A stretch of 64,000 nt of DNA. It comes from Tyto alba (lineage: Eukaryota; Chordata; Aves; Strigiformes; Tytonidae). Made by a program: the position numbers and the translations under genes. Positions within the stretch are counted from its first letter, which is position 1; every line of letters starts with the position of its first letter. The DNA lies in the NCBI RefSeq assembly GCF_018691265.1, contig NW_024881313.1, positions 34,403,518-34,467,517 on the forward strand, in the 5' to 3' direction. This document shows positions 51,852 to 64,000 of this stretch, one piece after another. A model generated the notes under the pieces. It saw nothing but the letters and a program-made list of their open reading frames with translations. It had not been told where the DNA came from and ran no database searches.

Positions 51852-51926
51852 CGGCGGCTCCGGCTCCCTCTCAGCTCCCGGCCGCCTCCGAAGGGATGCT
51901 GGAGAAACTAGAGCTCGAAGATGAAG
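51839..51926 (+). CDS. PRKAG2: PRKAG2 exon with the gamma-2b internal start (partial CDS)
   Basis: An 88-nt exon entered in phase 0 after CCCTCCCGCAG and left in phase 1 at GAA G|GTAAAA. It encodes 29 residues: an alanine-rich linker (AAAVAAAPAPSQLPAASEG) and then MLEKLELEDE. The human equivalent as I recall it has an Ala-rich linker and MLEKLEFEDE, with the next residue finished by the following exon. In the long isoform this joins the Ser/Pro tail to the CBS domains that bind AMP, ADP and ATP; in gamma-2b the Met at 51896 is the first residue. AMPK gamma-2 pairs with alpha and beta subunits to form the cell's energy sensor, and human PRKAG2 mutations cause a glycogen-storage heart disease. 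The following exon was not found before 64000. Confidence 0.95.
51896..51898 (+). other. PRKAG2: Internal start codon of gamma-2b
   Basis: The context GAAGGGATGC has a purine at -3 but C at +4, an adequate though not optimal Kozak site. It is in frame with the exon, and the peptide from here matches the known beginning of the short isoform. Confidence 0.85.
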
Positions 51927-51938
51927 GTAAAAATTCAA

Positions 51939-51970
51939 GGGTGGTGTGTGGGGGGGGGGCTAGGGATGGG
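51939..51970 (+). other. PRKAG2: G-run cluster just after the exon donor
   Basis: GGG, a run of ten G, GGG and GGG lie 13-44 nt downstream of the splice donor. Intronic G-runs at this position are known binding sites for hnRNP H/F proteins, which help weak donors, and the spacing also permits a G-quadruplex. The donor itself (G|GTAAAA) is not strong, so assistance would make sense. Confidence 0.5.
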
Positions 51971-53339
51971 TCGGTGAACACCCACATGCCCAGCGGGGTC
52001 TGGGCAGAGGGAAGGGAGCGGGGGATCCCCGACGAGGAGCCCGCCCCGGGGAGGGGGTTGCGCCATGCCCGGGCCAGCCCCGGTGCCGCCGGCCGTGTCC
52101 TTGCCGCGCGGGTCTCAAACCTTTTCCCTTCATGCCCGGCCCGGTCCTTGGGCGGTGCTTTTGTCCCGGTGGCGGCAGCCCGGCTCGCACGCCGCCTCGG
52201 AGCTGATGGCAGCACATGCCGCGGCCGTCTCGGCGGTGTGAGCTTTTCCTCGGCGGTTCAGTCAGCCGGCGTCCCTGGCACTGAGGGGAAGGCAGCCTTC
52301 ATGGCATCCTCTCCTCCTCCCTTTAAAACGCTCATTCTCCAATACGTCTGCGGTACAGACTTTGAGAGCGAGCTGCGAGCAATGGTGGAAAGCTTTTTCA
52401 ACTGAAGCTTCTACTCCTTATAGATACGCATACCTCTGTTTAAAGCGGACAGCTGTAAACTAAATTTTCCTTATGTGGCTGCTCTCTTACCTTGTTCTTC
52501 GCTGGCCTATTAAAAACTGCAATTTTAAGAGTGCTGTTCTTGATAGGGAAACTCCTGGCAAGCTTTTCTATCTTGCAAACACTAAACTGTGCTATGGAGA
52601 AGCTTGAGTCTTTTTTTCTCGAACTTGTACAGAGCATTCACTTACCTCTGAAAGATCGGTATTGAATACCTTGAGCTTTCATTTTCAGAAAGGATTAGAT
52701 TAGTGGATGCAAATGTGGACGCATAGCTAATCTCTACGCTCAGTTTTGTAAAGTGGTTAAGACTTTATGGCATGTGTTTTTCTGTAGTTGGTAACTGTTA
52801 TTGTAAAATGTAGGACAAATATTTAAGGAAAACTTTGAAAATAGTAGGCTGAGTCATTCTGTGAAAAGAAGTATCTAAGTCGGTATGTTAATAAGCCAGC
52901 TTCTTGGTTACTAGCATGCTGTCTGCAGTTGTGGGGCTGGTCTGAAAAAGTAACACCTTTTTTTTTTAAGCTTTCTGTGTGTGAGAAAAGGAAGCTGTTA
53001 ACAATTGGATTCTTTAAGCTCGTTTTTTAAGAGTCCAGACAGAGTTTGAGTTGCAGTGAAATGCTTGCACTTCGAGTCTTGAACATGATTGAATATGAGT
53101 ATTTGGTGCAAGGGATTTGTTGCAATCTTGCAGCTTTTTTACCTCACACTGCTTAACTATTTTTAGGTAGCCCTTCATTTTATGTTTATAGAGAGTTAGA
53201 AAGTTACCAACTTCTGTATTTCTTTTTATATAAAGCTTGTTACTGCTAGGTAGGAGATCCTAAAACCTGCTGAATTACTAATAGTGAAGCCATTTTAAAC
53301 ATCTTATAAATTTAGATATCTGAAAAGGATGCTTAAATT

Positions 53340-53403
53340 AAAAAAAAAAAAACAACAACAACAAAAAAAAAACCAAACAAAAACCAAAGCAAAACAAACA
53401 AAC
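53340..53403. repeat. A-rich low-complexity tract
   Basis: A-runs interleaved with CAA, CAAA and CCAAA units over about 60 bp. Confidence 0.9.
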
Positions 53404-56400
53404 CCTCAGTTTTGAAATGCCTTTGCAATTTTAACAGTTCAACATAGCATTATTTGGAGACACTTGAGTAGGCTGTATATCTATATGTCTTCTGAAACAC
53501 TGCAGTAAGATAACCCGAGTTCTACAGAAAGTTTTGTTATTTAATTTTTTTTTTTTCTGTTTTTCAAGCTTCTCTTTCACTTTGCGTCTTAATTCATTCA
53601 GCTTTAAAACTAAGGCTTTGTCTTTGGGTACTGAAGCTGGGTGGGTGAGAGTAGTAGTTCAGGAATCTGTCAAAAAATAATGCCTAATAGCAAACCTTTG
53701 ACCAGTTTAAAGTAGTATGTGAATTTTGAATGGAAGCAGTCATCTTACTAGCTTTTCAGACTTAATGAAAACCTAGTTTTATGCCTAATTTTAAAGCCAA
53801 GTGGAAAGGATATAGAGTGCTGTATTCAGAAGGTAAGATGAAGTAAAATAAAGATTGTGAATGTCAGACCAGAACTTATTGTCCAGACTGCTTTTATATG
53901 AAGAGGCCTATAGAATGAGAATCATAGAAAGTTGAGATGTGGATGGAAATGTGGCAGCTTAGTTGCAGTATGTGTTTTATGACCTGAATTTTGCAATAGT
54001 TGTAGTTGTATTTGTGCTAATATTAGGGGTGGGAGAGTAAAATTGTATCTGATGGTGGTCACTTTTTTTGTTGGATGGCAGGTAGTGAGTGCTCTGAAGT
54101 TGAGAAACTTCTTTGAAATCTTAGTCAGATTTCATTAAGTGGCTGTAGCCACACTGTAACTGATGATCTTTTGTCAAACCTAGTCTCTTCACTGATAACT
54201 AAAATTGTGAGTTAAATGAGAAATTTGAAACTGCTTTCCTGACTGCCTCTATTTTTGTGTATTTGGTCTTGCTAGCTTTCCAGTTTCTGTATCCATCAAC
54301 AGTTGCTAACTATCTTGTGTATCAAATTATGCTGCAGTTTTCTTGAAACAGAGAGCTTAATAAAAAGAGCTGAAAAATGAGGCTCAATGTGTGCACTGAA
54401 TGCCATCCAGTATGCTGAAATGGATTTTTGTTTGTCATTCTCCTCAAAGGTTACACAAATGAGAATGTGAAAGCACAGAAGGCATTCATTTAATTTGGAT
54501 TCTAATTAAGAGGGTTAAATTGAAAAAATGGTACTAGAAAGATTTATGGTTTAAGTAGTACTGTAATGAAATATGCAGAGTCTAGCCTGATTCTGTGATT
54601 TCTAAATAAAATTGTACTGTCAGTTGAAGGGCATTTTTTTTTTTTCATTATGTGCATTATATACAAAGAATGTATATAAACTATTTTGTACACAATTAGT
54701 GTGGATGGTATTAGACATGACGATGTTGTCACACAAAAGTGCTGATCATCTCTTCAGTTTATGATGTTTTTAATGCATATATCTGGCTGGATTCTCTAGG
54801 ATCAAGTGCACCTTACTGGTGGGTCATTAGTTCTGTCTAGCGTTGTCTTAATAATATAGCACTTTTGATGTTTAAGAGCAAATCTTGGTGAGATACTGTT
54901 AAACATCATCAGCTGCTCTACAGCTGAAATAGGACAGGCTAGAGGTTGATTATGTGCACAGAGGAGGATGACTGGATAGGCCAGTGGCTGTTTTATGTAG
55001 GACTCCCTAAAGGACCTTTTTGCCAACAGCAATCAGAACAGAAAAGTAAAAACTCTCACGTAAGAAGTTCAGAGTCCCTTTTTAACTGATGGATGCTCTG
55101 TTTAAAAATAAACAGAAGACTTATTTGGGTAAAATATTCTGAATTTATCCTGCCCAATATTCCTTGGATGGCAATGACCTACCTATGTCTCCTCAAAGAG
55201 TATGAAAGCTACCTGTTGATGGGGGTGGAGTATTGTAGCCTGAAAGAGATTAGTGCTGAGACACCTCTCATGAATGTATATAAATGATCAAAACATGGTT
55301 ATCTTCACACATATGGTGGGCTTGCTTGTTCAGCTCTAGTGTCTGTGCAATCATGTTTCTGTATTAAGGTTGTTTTTATATCTGATCAATGTCAATAATA
55401 GTTCAGGGTTTTATTTTATGGAGGATATGATGAGCTTGGAAAAGAGCAGGGAGAAAATATTCTGAAGATCTAATGTGAAAAAAGGGCTTTAGTTAACGAT
55501 TTACACTTACTAGCTTTAATTTGTTAAATTGGAATTCCAGAAATGGTTGTGTTCCAACAGCTACCTGTGCTGTGAAAGGAGGAACTGGATTAGAGTAAAA
55601 AATTAGTAGCGAATGCATGCCTATCAGTTGTATTGATTTAATTGGTATAGTTTTAGCATGTTATTTTGGGAACTAGTTTTGTTGCAATGTTGGCTCTCAT
55701 CCATGTTAATCTCTTCCATTTGCTCAGCTTCGGTAATAAAGTAGTAGCTACTAAAAGCAGAATTAACTACTTTCCTGTAACATCTGCCAACTCAGGCAGT
55801 CTTCCTATAAGGTATTTTCTGCAGACAGAGTTAAATGGAGGGTTCCCCTGTATCTGTGCTCCATTCCTAGTCTGGAAAAAAGAGTTCTGCAAAGTTCACG
55901 CAGCAATTGTAGCATTGGCATCATGGGACTGATGCGCTCTCTTGAATGCTCTATTTCTTGATTGTTGCACAAAGCACCATTTAGACAGTTATTTGATAAA
56001 CAGTTTGCATTAGAGTGGAATCTCTCCTAGTAATGATCTGGCCTTCATCTCGCTCTTCCTGTATCATCCATCTCTTCTGTCACGTGCTTGTTTCTGGCTG
56101 TCTCCTGAAATAGACTTTCACCAGTAATTGCATCTCCTCTTAACTAATTGTTGTGTCTGGGGTCATTCCTTTCCTGCTCTGCAGATTTTCTAATTGTTTC
56201 TTATTAAAAGTAGTTTCTTATTGAGCTCTTCCTGTCTGCCAGCCTCCTGCTGTCAACTGAATATCTGAATCAAGGTATGAAAACAGATGTCACTTTGGGG
56301 TCAAAAATAGTTAAAAGAAGCTTATAATAAAATGCATGTTAATGTGCATACCAAATTTTCTTTAATTCTTAAAACTGAAGGATTAAGTGCTCAGGTTAGG

Positions 56401-59400
56401 AGAACCAGGACAGAGATAGTAAAGTTGAAGCATTCTTTTGCAACTGTAATTAATTTCTAGTAAACATTCATTATATGATTGTACTCCAGAAAGCAGCTTT
56501 AACAGAAACGGCATTTTGCCCACAAGATGTGCTTTGAGATATCGGGGTACATGGTGAATAGTGATAGGGGATATTTTACATGAACATCTCCACAGCAGAT
56601 TAGACTACTAAGTGGACATAGCAAGAAATTATTAAGCAGAGATGATAATTGGTATTTATGGACTTCATACAGTTTAGGATTATTTTCTCTTCCAGCTTTA
56701 GAGTTACTTTGCAGTGTGATGTATGAAGCATAATAGCAGATTCTTAAAATAAATCTTGTCCTTGGTGCTTTTTGTCCTGGCTGTCTGATCTGAAGTAATA
56801 CCAATCACTTGCATCTGAAACTATAGGCAACCACTTATTCCACTGAATTTACTCAGTTCGTATTTTTCTGTCATTTTGTAACAAAGAATATCAATGGGAC
56901 AATGGAATTCCCTGTGATGTACTTTCTAGAGTTGTTAAAGAATAACATATCTGGAGATTTCAGATGTTTGGCTTTATTAGTTTATGCAAGAAACTACGAT
57001 CAAGTGCCCCACTGTCCTAGGCAACTTCATGTCCTTTGTCAGTTTGCTATATAGTATCATAGATTTTGTTGTTGTTTTTCTGGCAATTTTAATCTTCAAA
57101 GTTGAAAGATGAAAATGGTGTATAAAATGATAGGTAGTTGGAGGTATAAAACTTTAACTGAGCAGTGCAAAAGAAGCTATTGGGTGTTTTCTTGTCTTAG
57201 ATGAAGACTGCTCCTGCAGTCCACACACACCTCTTCATCTTGTGCAAGTATTGCACATGGTGGTTTTTGTCAGCCCAGCGCTCACTCCAAGCAGTCCTGT
57301 TTTCCTTTTAAGCTTTACCAATCTGGGAAGTGATATTGTAGTATGGCAAAAGGTACAGCCCTGTTACATAGGATGTGCTCTAAAACTCTGCTTTGGGTCT
57401 TGGGGGGTGCAGGAGCTTCTTGATGGAAAAGCTTTAATAAAATTTTAATGTGGTCAAAACATTTATTTTTCCTAACTTGTTCTTGGAAACAGTGAAAACA
57501 TTCTGGCTGAGACTTCGTAGAAAAAAAGTATGGAAAAATGCTTACCGTGGCAGTGAGTCCATGTAATTGCTTTGGCAAAGCTCTAAGCAACTGAAAATGG
57601 TTTTACAGGAAGTGTTGGGGCTAATTTGTGTCCAGGTAGTGTTGCACCTGCACAATTTGCAAACGTTATCTTCCAAGTGAAAGCCATTATTGGCCAGCAG
57701 CTATCTGTGAGGAATATTAAAAGTCTGGTATTCTTCTACACTTGAAAGACATTAATGGTTCAGGGGCATGTATACATCTTAGAATCTGGTGGCCAGTGTG
57801 AAGTACTGTTTTACAATAACCTTTACTAGCCACTCTAGCTAGTGCTATCACTTCCATCTGCATCAGATGAGGGACAGTGCCAACTCGCTAATGAGTTCCA
57901 TGCAATACTTCCTTGATCCAGAAGCTTTTTGGTTTGATAGTGAGCTATCGCTGTTGGTGAACAACTGCTTTATATAATGTCAATATCATCTTGACTTCCA
58001 AGTGTCCCAAGAACTTCCTGATTTAGGGGGATTTTGTTTACAGCATGCTGTGCTTGAGTAACGATAGACGTGGATGATGTGACAATATCAGTGTTACCTT
58101 ATAGGTGACTACAAGATGCTGTTACTTGTCTGTGACTGCTTTGCTGGGCATTCCCAGGATTGAGTAGGGTGACTATAGAGTCCATTCCTCAAGAAACCTC
58201 CTAGGTGGTGGTCTGCAATGTTCTGATAGACTTCTCCAATGCCCTACATACACAGGGAGGACAGTATAGATGAAACAATAATATTGTCTTGGTACTTTGA
58301 TAACCTCAACTGTTAAATTTGGCTGTTGTGGTGAAGTCAGTGCTCTTGGAAAACAGTGCCTTGGGGCATGACTGAGTACTAAACAAAGGTGACTTGATTT
58401 AAATTGCAATAATGCCAGTGTGATAAGAATGATAGCAGAATATTTGCAGAAGTTGGCTCAATCTGGCTATTGCTAAACAGTCATAAAAAAATGTTTCTTC
58501 TTATTAATCATCTGCAACAGATGTGACTGTCCTTTAAGATAGAGCTTTTTGTAATGTGTACTATGTTCCTGATAACGTGAGGATGGATGATCACAGGGAT
58601 TTGTCTGTGGAGCCTTTCTTTAAGTCAGGTCACTTACATTAGCACTGCTTTTTGTTAGGAGCTTGCTCTTTGGGTAGCATTTAATCTGTCTGCAGTTACT
58701 TTACTAACTTGAATATTTTGACTTCCAGAACTTAAAACTATACTAGCATTGCATGGGTTTGAGAGGGAAGTAGGTAAGTCAGAAACATCTTAAAGAATGT
58801 AGCGTTTCCAAGGTAAGTACAGGAGTTGATGGTACTATTTTTCATAACAGTTTTTGCATCTTGGAGGAAAAAAAAAAAGTACTTCTCCATACTGAGACTG
58901 TCTGCCTTCAGATGCACATTGTGGTGGGCTTTACTGTGGCTCATCTATGAGTAGAGAAGACTGACAGAAGGAAAATCCTTCTGTGGAAGGGCTGCACCAA
59001 TGGCTGTTTTAACATATAGCCAAAGCAGTTTAATACAAATACAATATAACTGTGTTAGAGCAAAGTTGAATTTGACTTTTAGGTGTCTGGCTTGGCATCT
59101 AGGCAGAGCTTTGGAAAGCTTAAATAACCTTATCCTTCTAAGAGTGATCCACATCTAAGAGGTTTTTGAATGTGATGTGGATATCTTCAAGGTAGCTTTC
59201 AAATACTGTTTGAATAAATATAACTTGGTTTTAGATTCTTTCTTCCTCCGCTGAATTTTATATGGATTTTGCTGTTTTATGTGAAGGACTTTGAATTTGC
59301 CAGTTTTGACTGTGGCAGAAGTTAAATGACTTTGCTACATTTTGTCTAAAAGCAGTTTTCATATACTATAGACCTGTGGTTTTATTCATGATGTGATTTT

Positions 59401-60171
59401 TTTTTTTTTTTTGTGTGTGTGCTTTTTGGGGGCGGGGTTTCTTTAAAGTGTTTTTTTTAGACAATATTGTTTTTCTTTTCTTTGTGTATTGTGACTGCCT
59501 ATTTAGTTCTGACACTGGGCATTTTGAGAAACAGAATCAGACGGTTTTTTCTGCTGTTCCCTTACACTGTGGTATCCTTTTCTGCTGTTTGTTTTTTTTG
59601 ATGAATTTCTACTGATGCGAAGACACAGAGGAAGGAGTTACCTGAGGTGCTGGAGAAGGGAGCAAACTGGGTTAGGCATAGGAAGGGGCTATTCATAGTA
59701 CCAGGAATATAGAACTATGCATTAAAGCAGGAAACTTTTTTTGCTCATTTAGCTTAGTAAAAGGAAAGCCAAGAAGGGTTGTGATAACACTGTATGTATG
59801 AAAGCATCCTGTAAGGGGTGGGAAGGGAGTAAACACTAAGGAGGAAAATTAACTGAAGTACAACATTGGCACAAGAACAAATGGATATAAACTCTTCCTG
59901 TATAAGCTTTGAAATAGTATTCTAACTTCCAGCATTGTTACTGTAGGAGTGAGTTTGTAGGGTAGACTTCTAATGCTTTGAATGACTTCAGGGTGGAGCG
60001 GTATCACTCAGTGAAAGGGATTGTGTGCTTGCCTTTAATAGAAGCCTCTGAATGCCACAGTGCAGAAGGTGGATGCTTTGCTCTGCTTTGTTTTACACAA
60101 GTAGTTGCTTGTATCTCTCCTGCCATAGTCTTGCTTGAACTCCCTAGTGGTTTTGAGTCAGTTCCTTTTCA

Positions 60172-60230
60172 AACAAAAAAACAACAACAAAAAACCCAAA
60201 ACAAACAAACAAACCGAACAAAACCCCAGC
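60172..60230. repeat. CAAAA-type simple repeat
   Basis: Units of CAAA, CAA and CCAAAA over about 60 bp, similar in style to the tracts at 13931 and 53340. Confidence 0.88.
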
Positions 60231-63200
60231 AGTGTTCTGTATGGACATCATCTGAGTTAAAAGGAAGATCAGCTTTGGGTGAAGTTGCAGTTTATCTGGT
60301 ATAGAGAATGGATCAATAGAACTTCTGAACTAGGTTCCAGAAAACGGTATCTGAATGTACTGTATTGAATGTGTGTTGGATCTCACCTGCTTTAGTTAGG
60401 AAACTGCTAATTCTTTTTCTGTATAGCTTCAAGCTATGCCTGCCGTTAGGCAAATCTCTTAAGTGGTGTATTGAAAGAGAACGCTTCATAATCTATTAAA
60501 TTGTGCATACAGATGCATAAATTCTAATAAGAAATAGCGATAATAGTTATTTAGAAAATGTTGGCATGCATAGAGAGGGAAGGAGAAGAAATGTGTTAGG
60601 GGAGACTAGAGAGAAATGAAGTGTAAACACTGAAATTAAGATATTGTAGGTAGTAATTCAGTATTTGAGACCAACAGTTTATTAGGCTGATAAAACTGTT
60701 TCTCCAGCAACCACCGTCTAAAGTCCTTGAGTCTTAAGCGTAAAAATTTATTTCTTCCTTAAAGCATTATATAAATGGTGCATTGAGTTTAGATTGTTAG
60801 AATTCAGTGGAAGATCTCCTAAATATTAGATACTTGCCCTGTGTAGTAAGGGTATGACCATGGCTCATGATGCTGTGTACAAATGCTTGTTTTGTGAATA
60901 ATACTTTGGTTAAGCTGCTTGTTTAGGTTTGATCTTAAACTAATTCGTTAAAGACTTAAATGGGTATATCTTTTCTAAAGTGTGTGAAAACTGTCTATGT
61001 AGTTGGACTTAGGCTTGCTTTAAAGAAATGGCAAAAATTCAAATTGTTTACCAGTTTTCCAGTGCAGATACTAAGGATACAGGCTGGTTTATTCTTTCAC
61101 TAATCATTAATTAAAGCTTCCTCGAATTGAACCCTTCAGCATATGGCTGCTGATATTAATATTCAGAGGCTTAATACCATTTTTAGTTTCTTGTGCTTTG
61201 TGGCCTCTGTCTCGCAATCTTGAAGAGCATGCCTGCATTCCAGACAGGCGACATCTTAAATTAGATCTTTGTTTGGGATGCTCAGGGAAAAATCATAGTG
61301 CTTGTTGTCAAGGGAAGATCTTGAACATGTTTTAGAAAATTCTTTAGGCCAAATTATTCTTTATTGTGGTGAAAATCTTAGAAGCATGGTTAGGTTTCGA
61401 GTTGAAGTTGCTACCTTTATTCACAAAACCACTGTCATGTAGCTTTCCTCAAAGTACAGATCTTTAACTTTGACCAAAAGTTGCTTTGAGTGCCAGTGGG
61501 CTGTTTCAGAAGTATTCAGTTGGACTTCTGATACTGTTTGCCAGTTAGTCTCTAAACAAGGCAGCTCTTGATTGTAAACAGATAAGTTTCTCTGCCTGCC
61601 TGGACAAGAAACTTCAGAGTTACTATGATTAGCCTTGGAATGTGAAGTTTCTTAAGCTGTCCATCGCTGCTTTTGTCTGCCTCAGATCTCATGTAATCAC
61701 TTGCTCATCCACACTGCAAGTGGAGAGGTACAGTAAAGTGTTAACTTCTCAGCTTATTTACTGGGACTTACTAACTCCAAAAATGAGAAACAAAATTCAG
61801 TGTAGGATTTTGAAGTGTGCTATGAATACAAGGCGTATTCACTGCTTCAGGCAACTATTTGTATTAGTTCTTTATTATAAGTTTTAGCTACTACTGAAGT
61901 TTGAAGAAGTGGAGATATTTAAGCCTCAAAACCAGGAAAGTAGGTCTTTTGAAGTATTCTCAGGAGCTAATAACCTTTTTTGTTCTTCAGTAAAGCAGGA
62001 TGTGCTTATTATGTTGTAGACAATTGTCTCATTCCATGTTTAGGACCTTTAAGGAAGGAGACTGTATAATGTCCTAAGGTTGCTTTGTTCTGTCTAACTA
62101 GCTTCTGGAATGCATTAATAGCTCTCTAACAGCTGGGATGTTTTTTTTTTTGTTTGCTCATTATTTCATTTAAGTAACTTGTGCCTTTTCTTCCCTACTT
62201 TTGCTATAGCAAATCAAATTGACAACCGGGTAGTTCTTAGTAGTAGTGATATTGGGTCACTCCCCTAACTTGCACTCATCCAATTGAATGTTCCTTTCAG
62301 ATTTTTATATTCTCTGAAAGGTCCTGTTAACTCCAAACCATTCATGAATTCAGTTTAAAGATACTGTGAGGTGTAGAGTCTTGCAACAGTTTCTGATTCT
62401 TACTACAAACTCTTTGAAGCATGCTCTATTCCTATTTTGAAGATCAGTAAGGATGGATGAAATGAAGCCCTGATCTTCTGAGACTCTCTTGCAATATTTT
62501 CCCTTTAAAATACCAAGCTACAGGTAAAAGCTCTTAGAGAGAGACTTGTAGAAAACTGAAGACATGTAGCATGATCTTGCATGCCATTCTGCACTAGCTG
62601 ATTCTCATAGGATGGACCTTATAAATGTTCCAACTTTGAGAAGAGTTTGAAATGGAGTTCGTATCTTCTTAAAAACACACAGTTGTTATCCGGTCTTGCA
62701 AACCCACTGAAAAAAAAGGGGCATCTTACAAGTTTTGCTGCAGCTGGGATTGCTTGTTATGCAGCTACTTTGTGGTGATTCTACCATATTTTTTTTAACA
62801 TGTAGTAGTATCCAAGCTTGCTTTGAGATCAGTTTCTCAGGTATGCTGTGATTTATTTATCTATAATTTGTGTCTACTCTCCTTTTTTCATCCAGTTGGT
62901 AATTTTATCCTGGGTAAAAACTGATGAGACTGAACTGTTTTTGACGGAACCATATTGGCTTTCTTCTTTGCTTTTGACGGGCTTATTTAGTAGGTGCTTA
63001 CAAATGAACTGGTTTTAATAACTTCAAAAGATACCTAAGAATTCTGTCTGGTTTTGAATTTGCTTGGCTCTCCTTTTGACTGGTACTGTATCTTCTCCGT
63101 CATGAACTTGCAGAGTTCAGGAACGGTCATTTTTAACTAGGGTGGTGATTCCTGTTTACACAAGTAATAATCTGCTGTCTCTGCATCGAGCAACTCCTTG

Positions 63201-64000
63201 TGACAAGGGGAGAGAGCATCTCAATTACCTTAATTGATCTAAAGTGACTGAAGTGTTACACGAACACTAGAATTCAAAAGACATACCAAAACATGTGCAA
63301 AAAAAAAAAAAAATAGATGCAAGCAGTCCTGAATGTTACGTTTGAAAGTGTCTTAAGCGATTATTAATATAATTCTTGAGCTAAAATATTGTAAGATGTA
63401 TTATGGTTTCTTCTAGCTTGGCACTGTTATTAGAAATGATTAACTTTTTTCTGAAGACTCAAGCAACAAGTGAGTGTGCACTTACTTCTCTATTCAATTC
63501 TATTTACCTGTTAATATACCTATTTTCTCCCCTCTTGTTTTGTGTGCCTCCAGACCCTCTTCCTATCTGTAGGATGAGATACAGGTAGCAGGGTAGAGCT
63601 TACTTATTCTAACATTGTCTCTGTGTGCTCATGCTTGCTTTTAAAATCCTAGTTCTGTCACATCCAGTATTTGTGCTGTAATATATAATTGAATTAATCT
63701 TGGATCACTGAAGAAGCTTCTGATACTGATCTCTAGATACAAAGGAGTGATAGGAAGTGTATCAGAGCATCTTACATCTGTAAACTTACTATGATCTTTC
63801 TTTAGCTGCCAGCTCATGCATTCCTTTAGATAGGGGTGGGAAATGTTCAATCTGCAACATCCACATCATATAGCCCGTGGCTGCGTGAATAATGCTACTG
63901 TGTAACTTTAATGTGTGGTCTGCCAGGATATTTTAAAGCTCTTTGCAGTTTTCAGAAGGGGAAAAAAAAAAACTATCTTGTATCTGTCACTACATCCTCT

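Larger units (their letters stand above)
50750..52300 (+). promoter_or_regulatory. PRKAG2: CpG island: probable alternative promoter of short PRKAG2 (gamma-2b)
   Basis: About 1.5 kb of very GC- and CpG-rich DNA, the only large island in the window, spans the exon at 51839. Visible promoter-type sites include an ETS-like GCGGAAGTGG at 51243, a CCAAC box-like GACCAACGGG near 51278, a YY1-like GATGGCGGC at 50929 and G-rich Sp1-type boxes around 51325-51360. No TATA box is evident. In known vertebrate PRKAG2 the short isoform is made from an internal promoter, and its protein begins at the methionine inside this exon. The island therefore fits the promoter of that isoform. Transcription start sites cannot be placed from sequence alone. 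Confidence 0.85.
51927..64000 (+). other. PRKAG2: PRKAG2 intron downstream of the CpG-island exon
   Basis: From donor GTAAAA at 51927 to the window end I find no further PRKAG2 exon. I looked for the conserved sequence expected next ([20 protein letters not shown] and on) and saw no trace. The first 370 bp are still CpG island; the rest is AT-rich, with low-complexity tracts at 53340, 59398, 60174 and 63300, and no clear transposon. Open frames are all below 110 codons and unrecognised. Confidence 0.85.

Noticed and set aside
50888..52405. 505-codon frame across the CpG island as a single gene
   Set aside because: It runs through a clear splice donor at 51927 into intron. Only 51839-51926 matches a known protein, and GC-rich DNA lacks stops by chance. 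The upstream part is kept only as a finding.
1..64000. CRISPR arrays, operons, prophage or other prokaryotic systems
   Set aside because: Gene layout, splice signals, CR1/MIR repeats and a CpG island all show a vertebrate nuclear genome; no regularly spaced direct repeats were seen.

Overview
This window looks like nuclear DNA from a bird, or a close sauropsid relative. It is AT-rich, intron-like sequence with one strong CpG island. It also carries a CR1 LINE 3' end of the avian type near 7.5 kb, an older CR1/L3-type LINE near 47 kb and several worn MIR-like SINE pieces. There is no prokaryotic gene layout, no CRISPR array, no tRNA or rRNA, and no intact mobile element.

I recognise one gene, PRKAG2 (AMP-activated protein kinase, gamma-2 subunit), on the + strand. 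Only two of its coding exons lie here. The first (31813-32027) encodes part of the gamma-2-specific N-terminal tail. The second (51839-51926) joins that tail to the common catalytic-regulatory core and contains the internal methionine that begins the short gamma-2b isoform. The splice phases agree: phase 1 in and phase 0 out for the first exon, phase 0 in and phase 1 out for the second. Upstream N-terminal exons and the CBS-domain exons were not found, so they probably lie outside the window.

Layout: 1-31812 is a long intron with a few GC-rich pockets, palindromes, a CR1 end and MIR pieces. 31813-32027 is the tail exon. 32028-51838 is a 19.8 kb intron with the old CR1/L3 LINE and two copies of a palindromic interspersed repeat. 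50750-52300 is a CpG island around the second exon, best read as the alternative promoter of the short isoform. 51927-64000 is AT-rich intron with little recognisable content.

The most interesting area is the CpG-island exon. One exon can be spliced into the long transcript or can open the short one. The upstream frame stays open for over 300 codons with in-frame ATGs, two short upstream ORFs precede the internal start, and a strong splice donor lies only 51 nt from the exon's acceptor. I found no convincing undescribed multi-gene system. The rest are leads for a conservation or RNA check.
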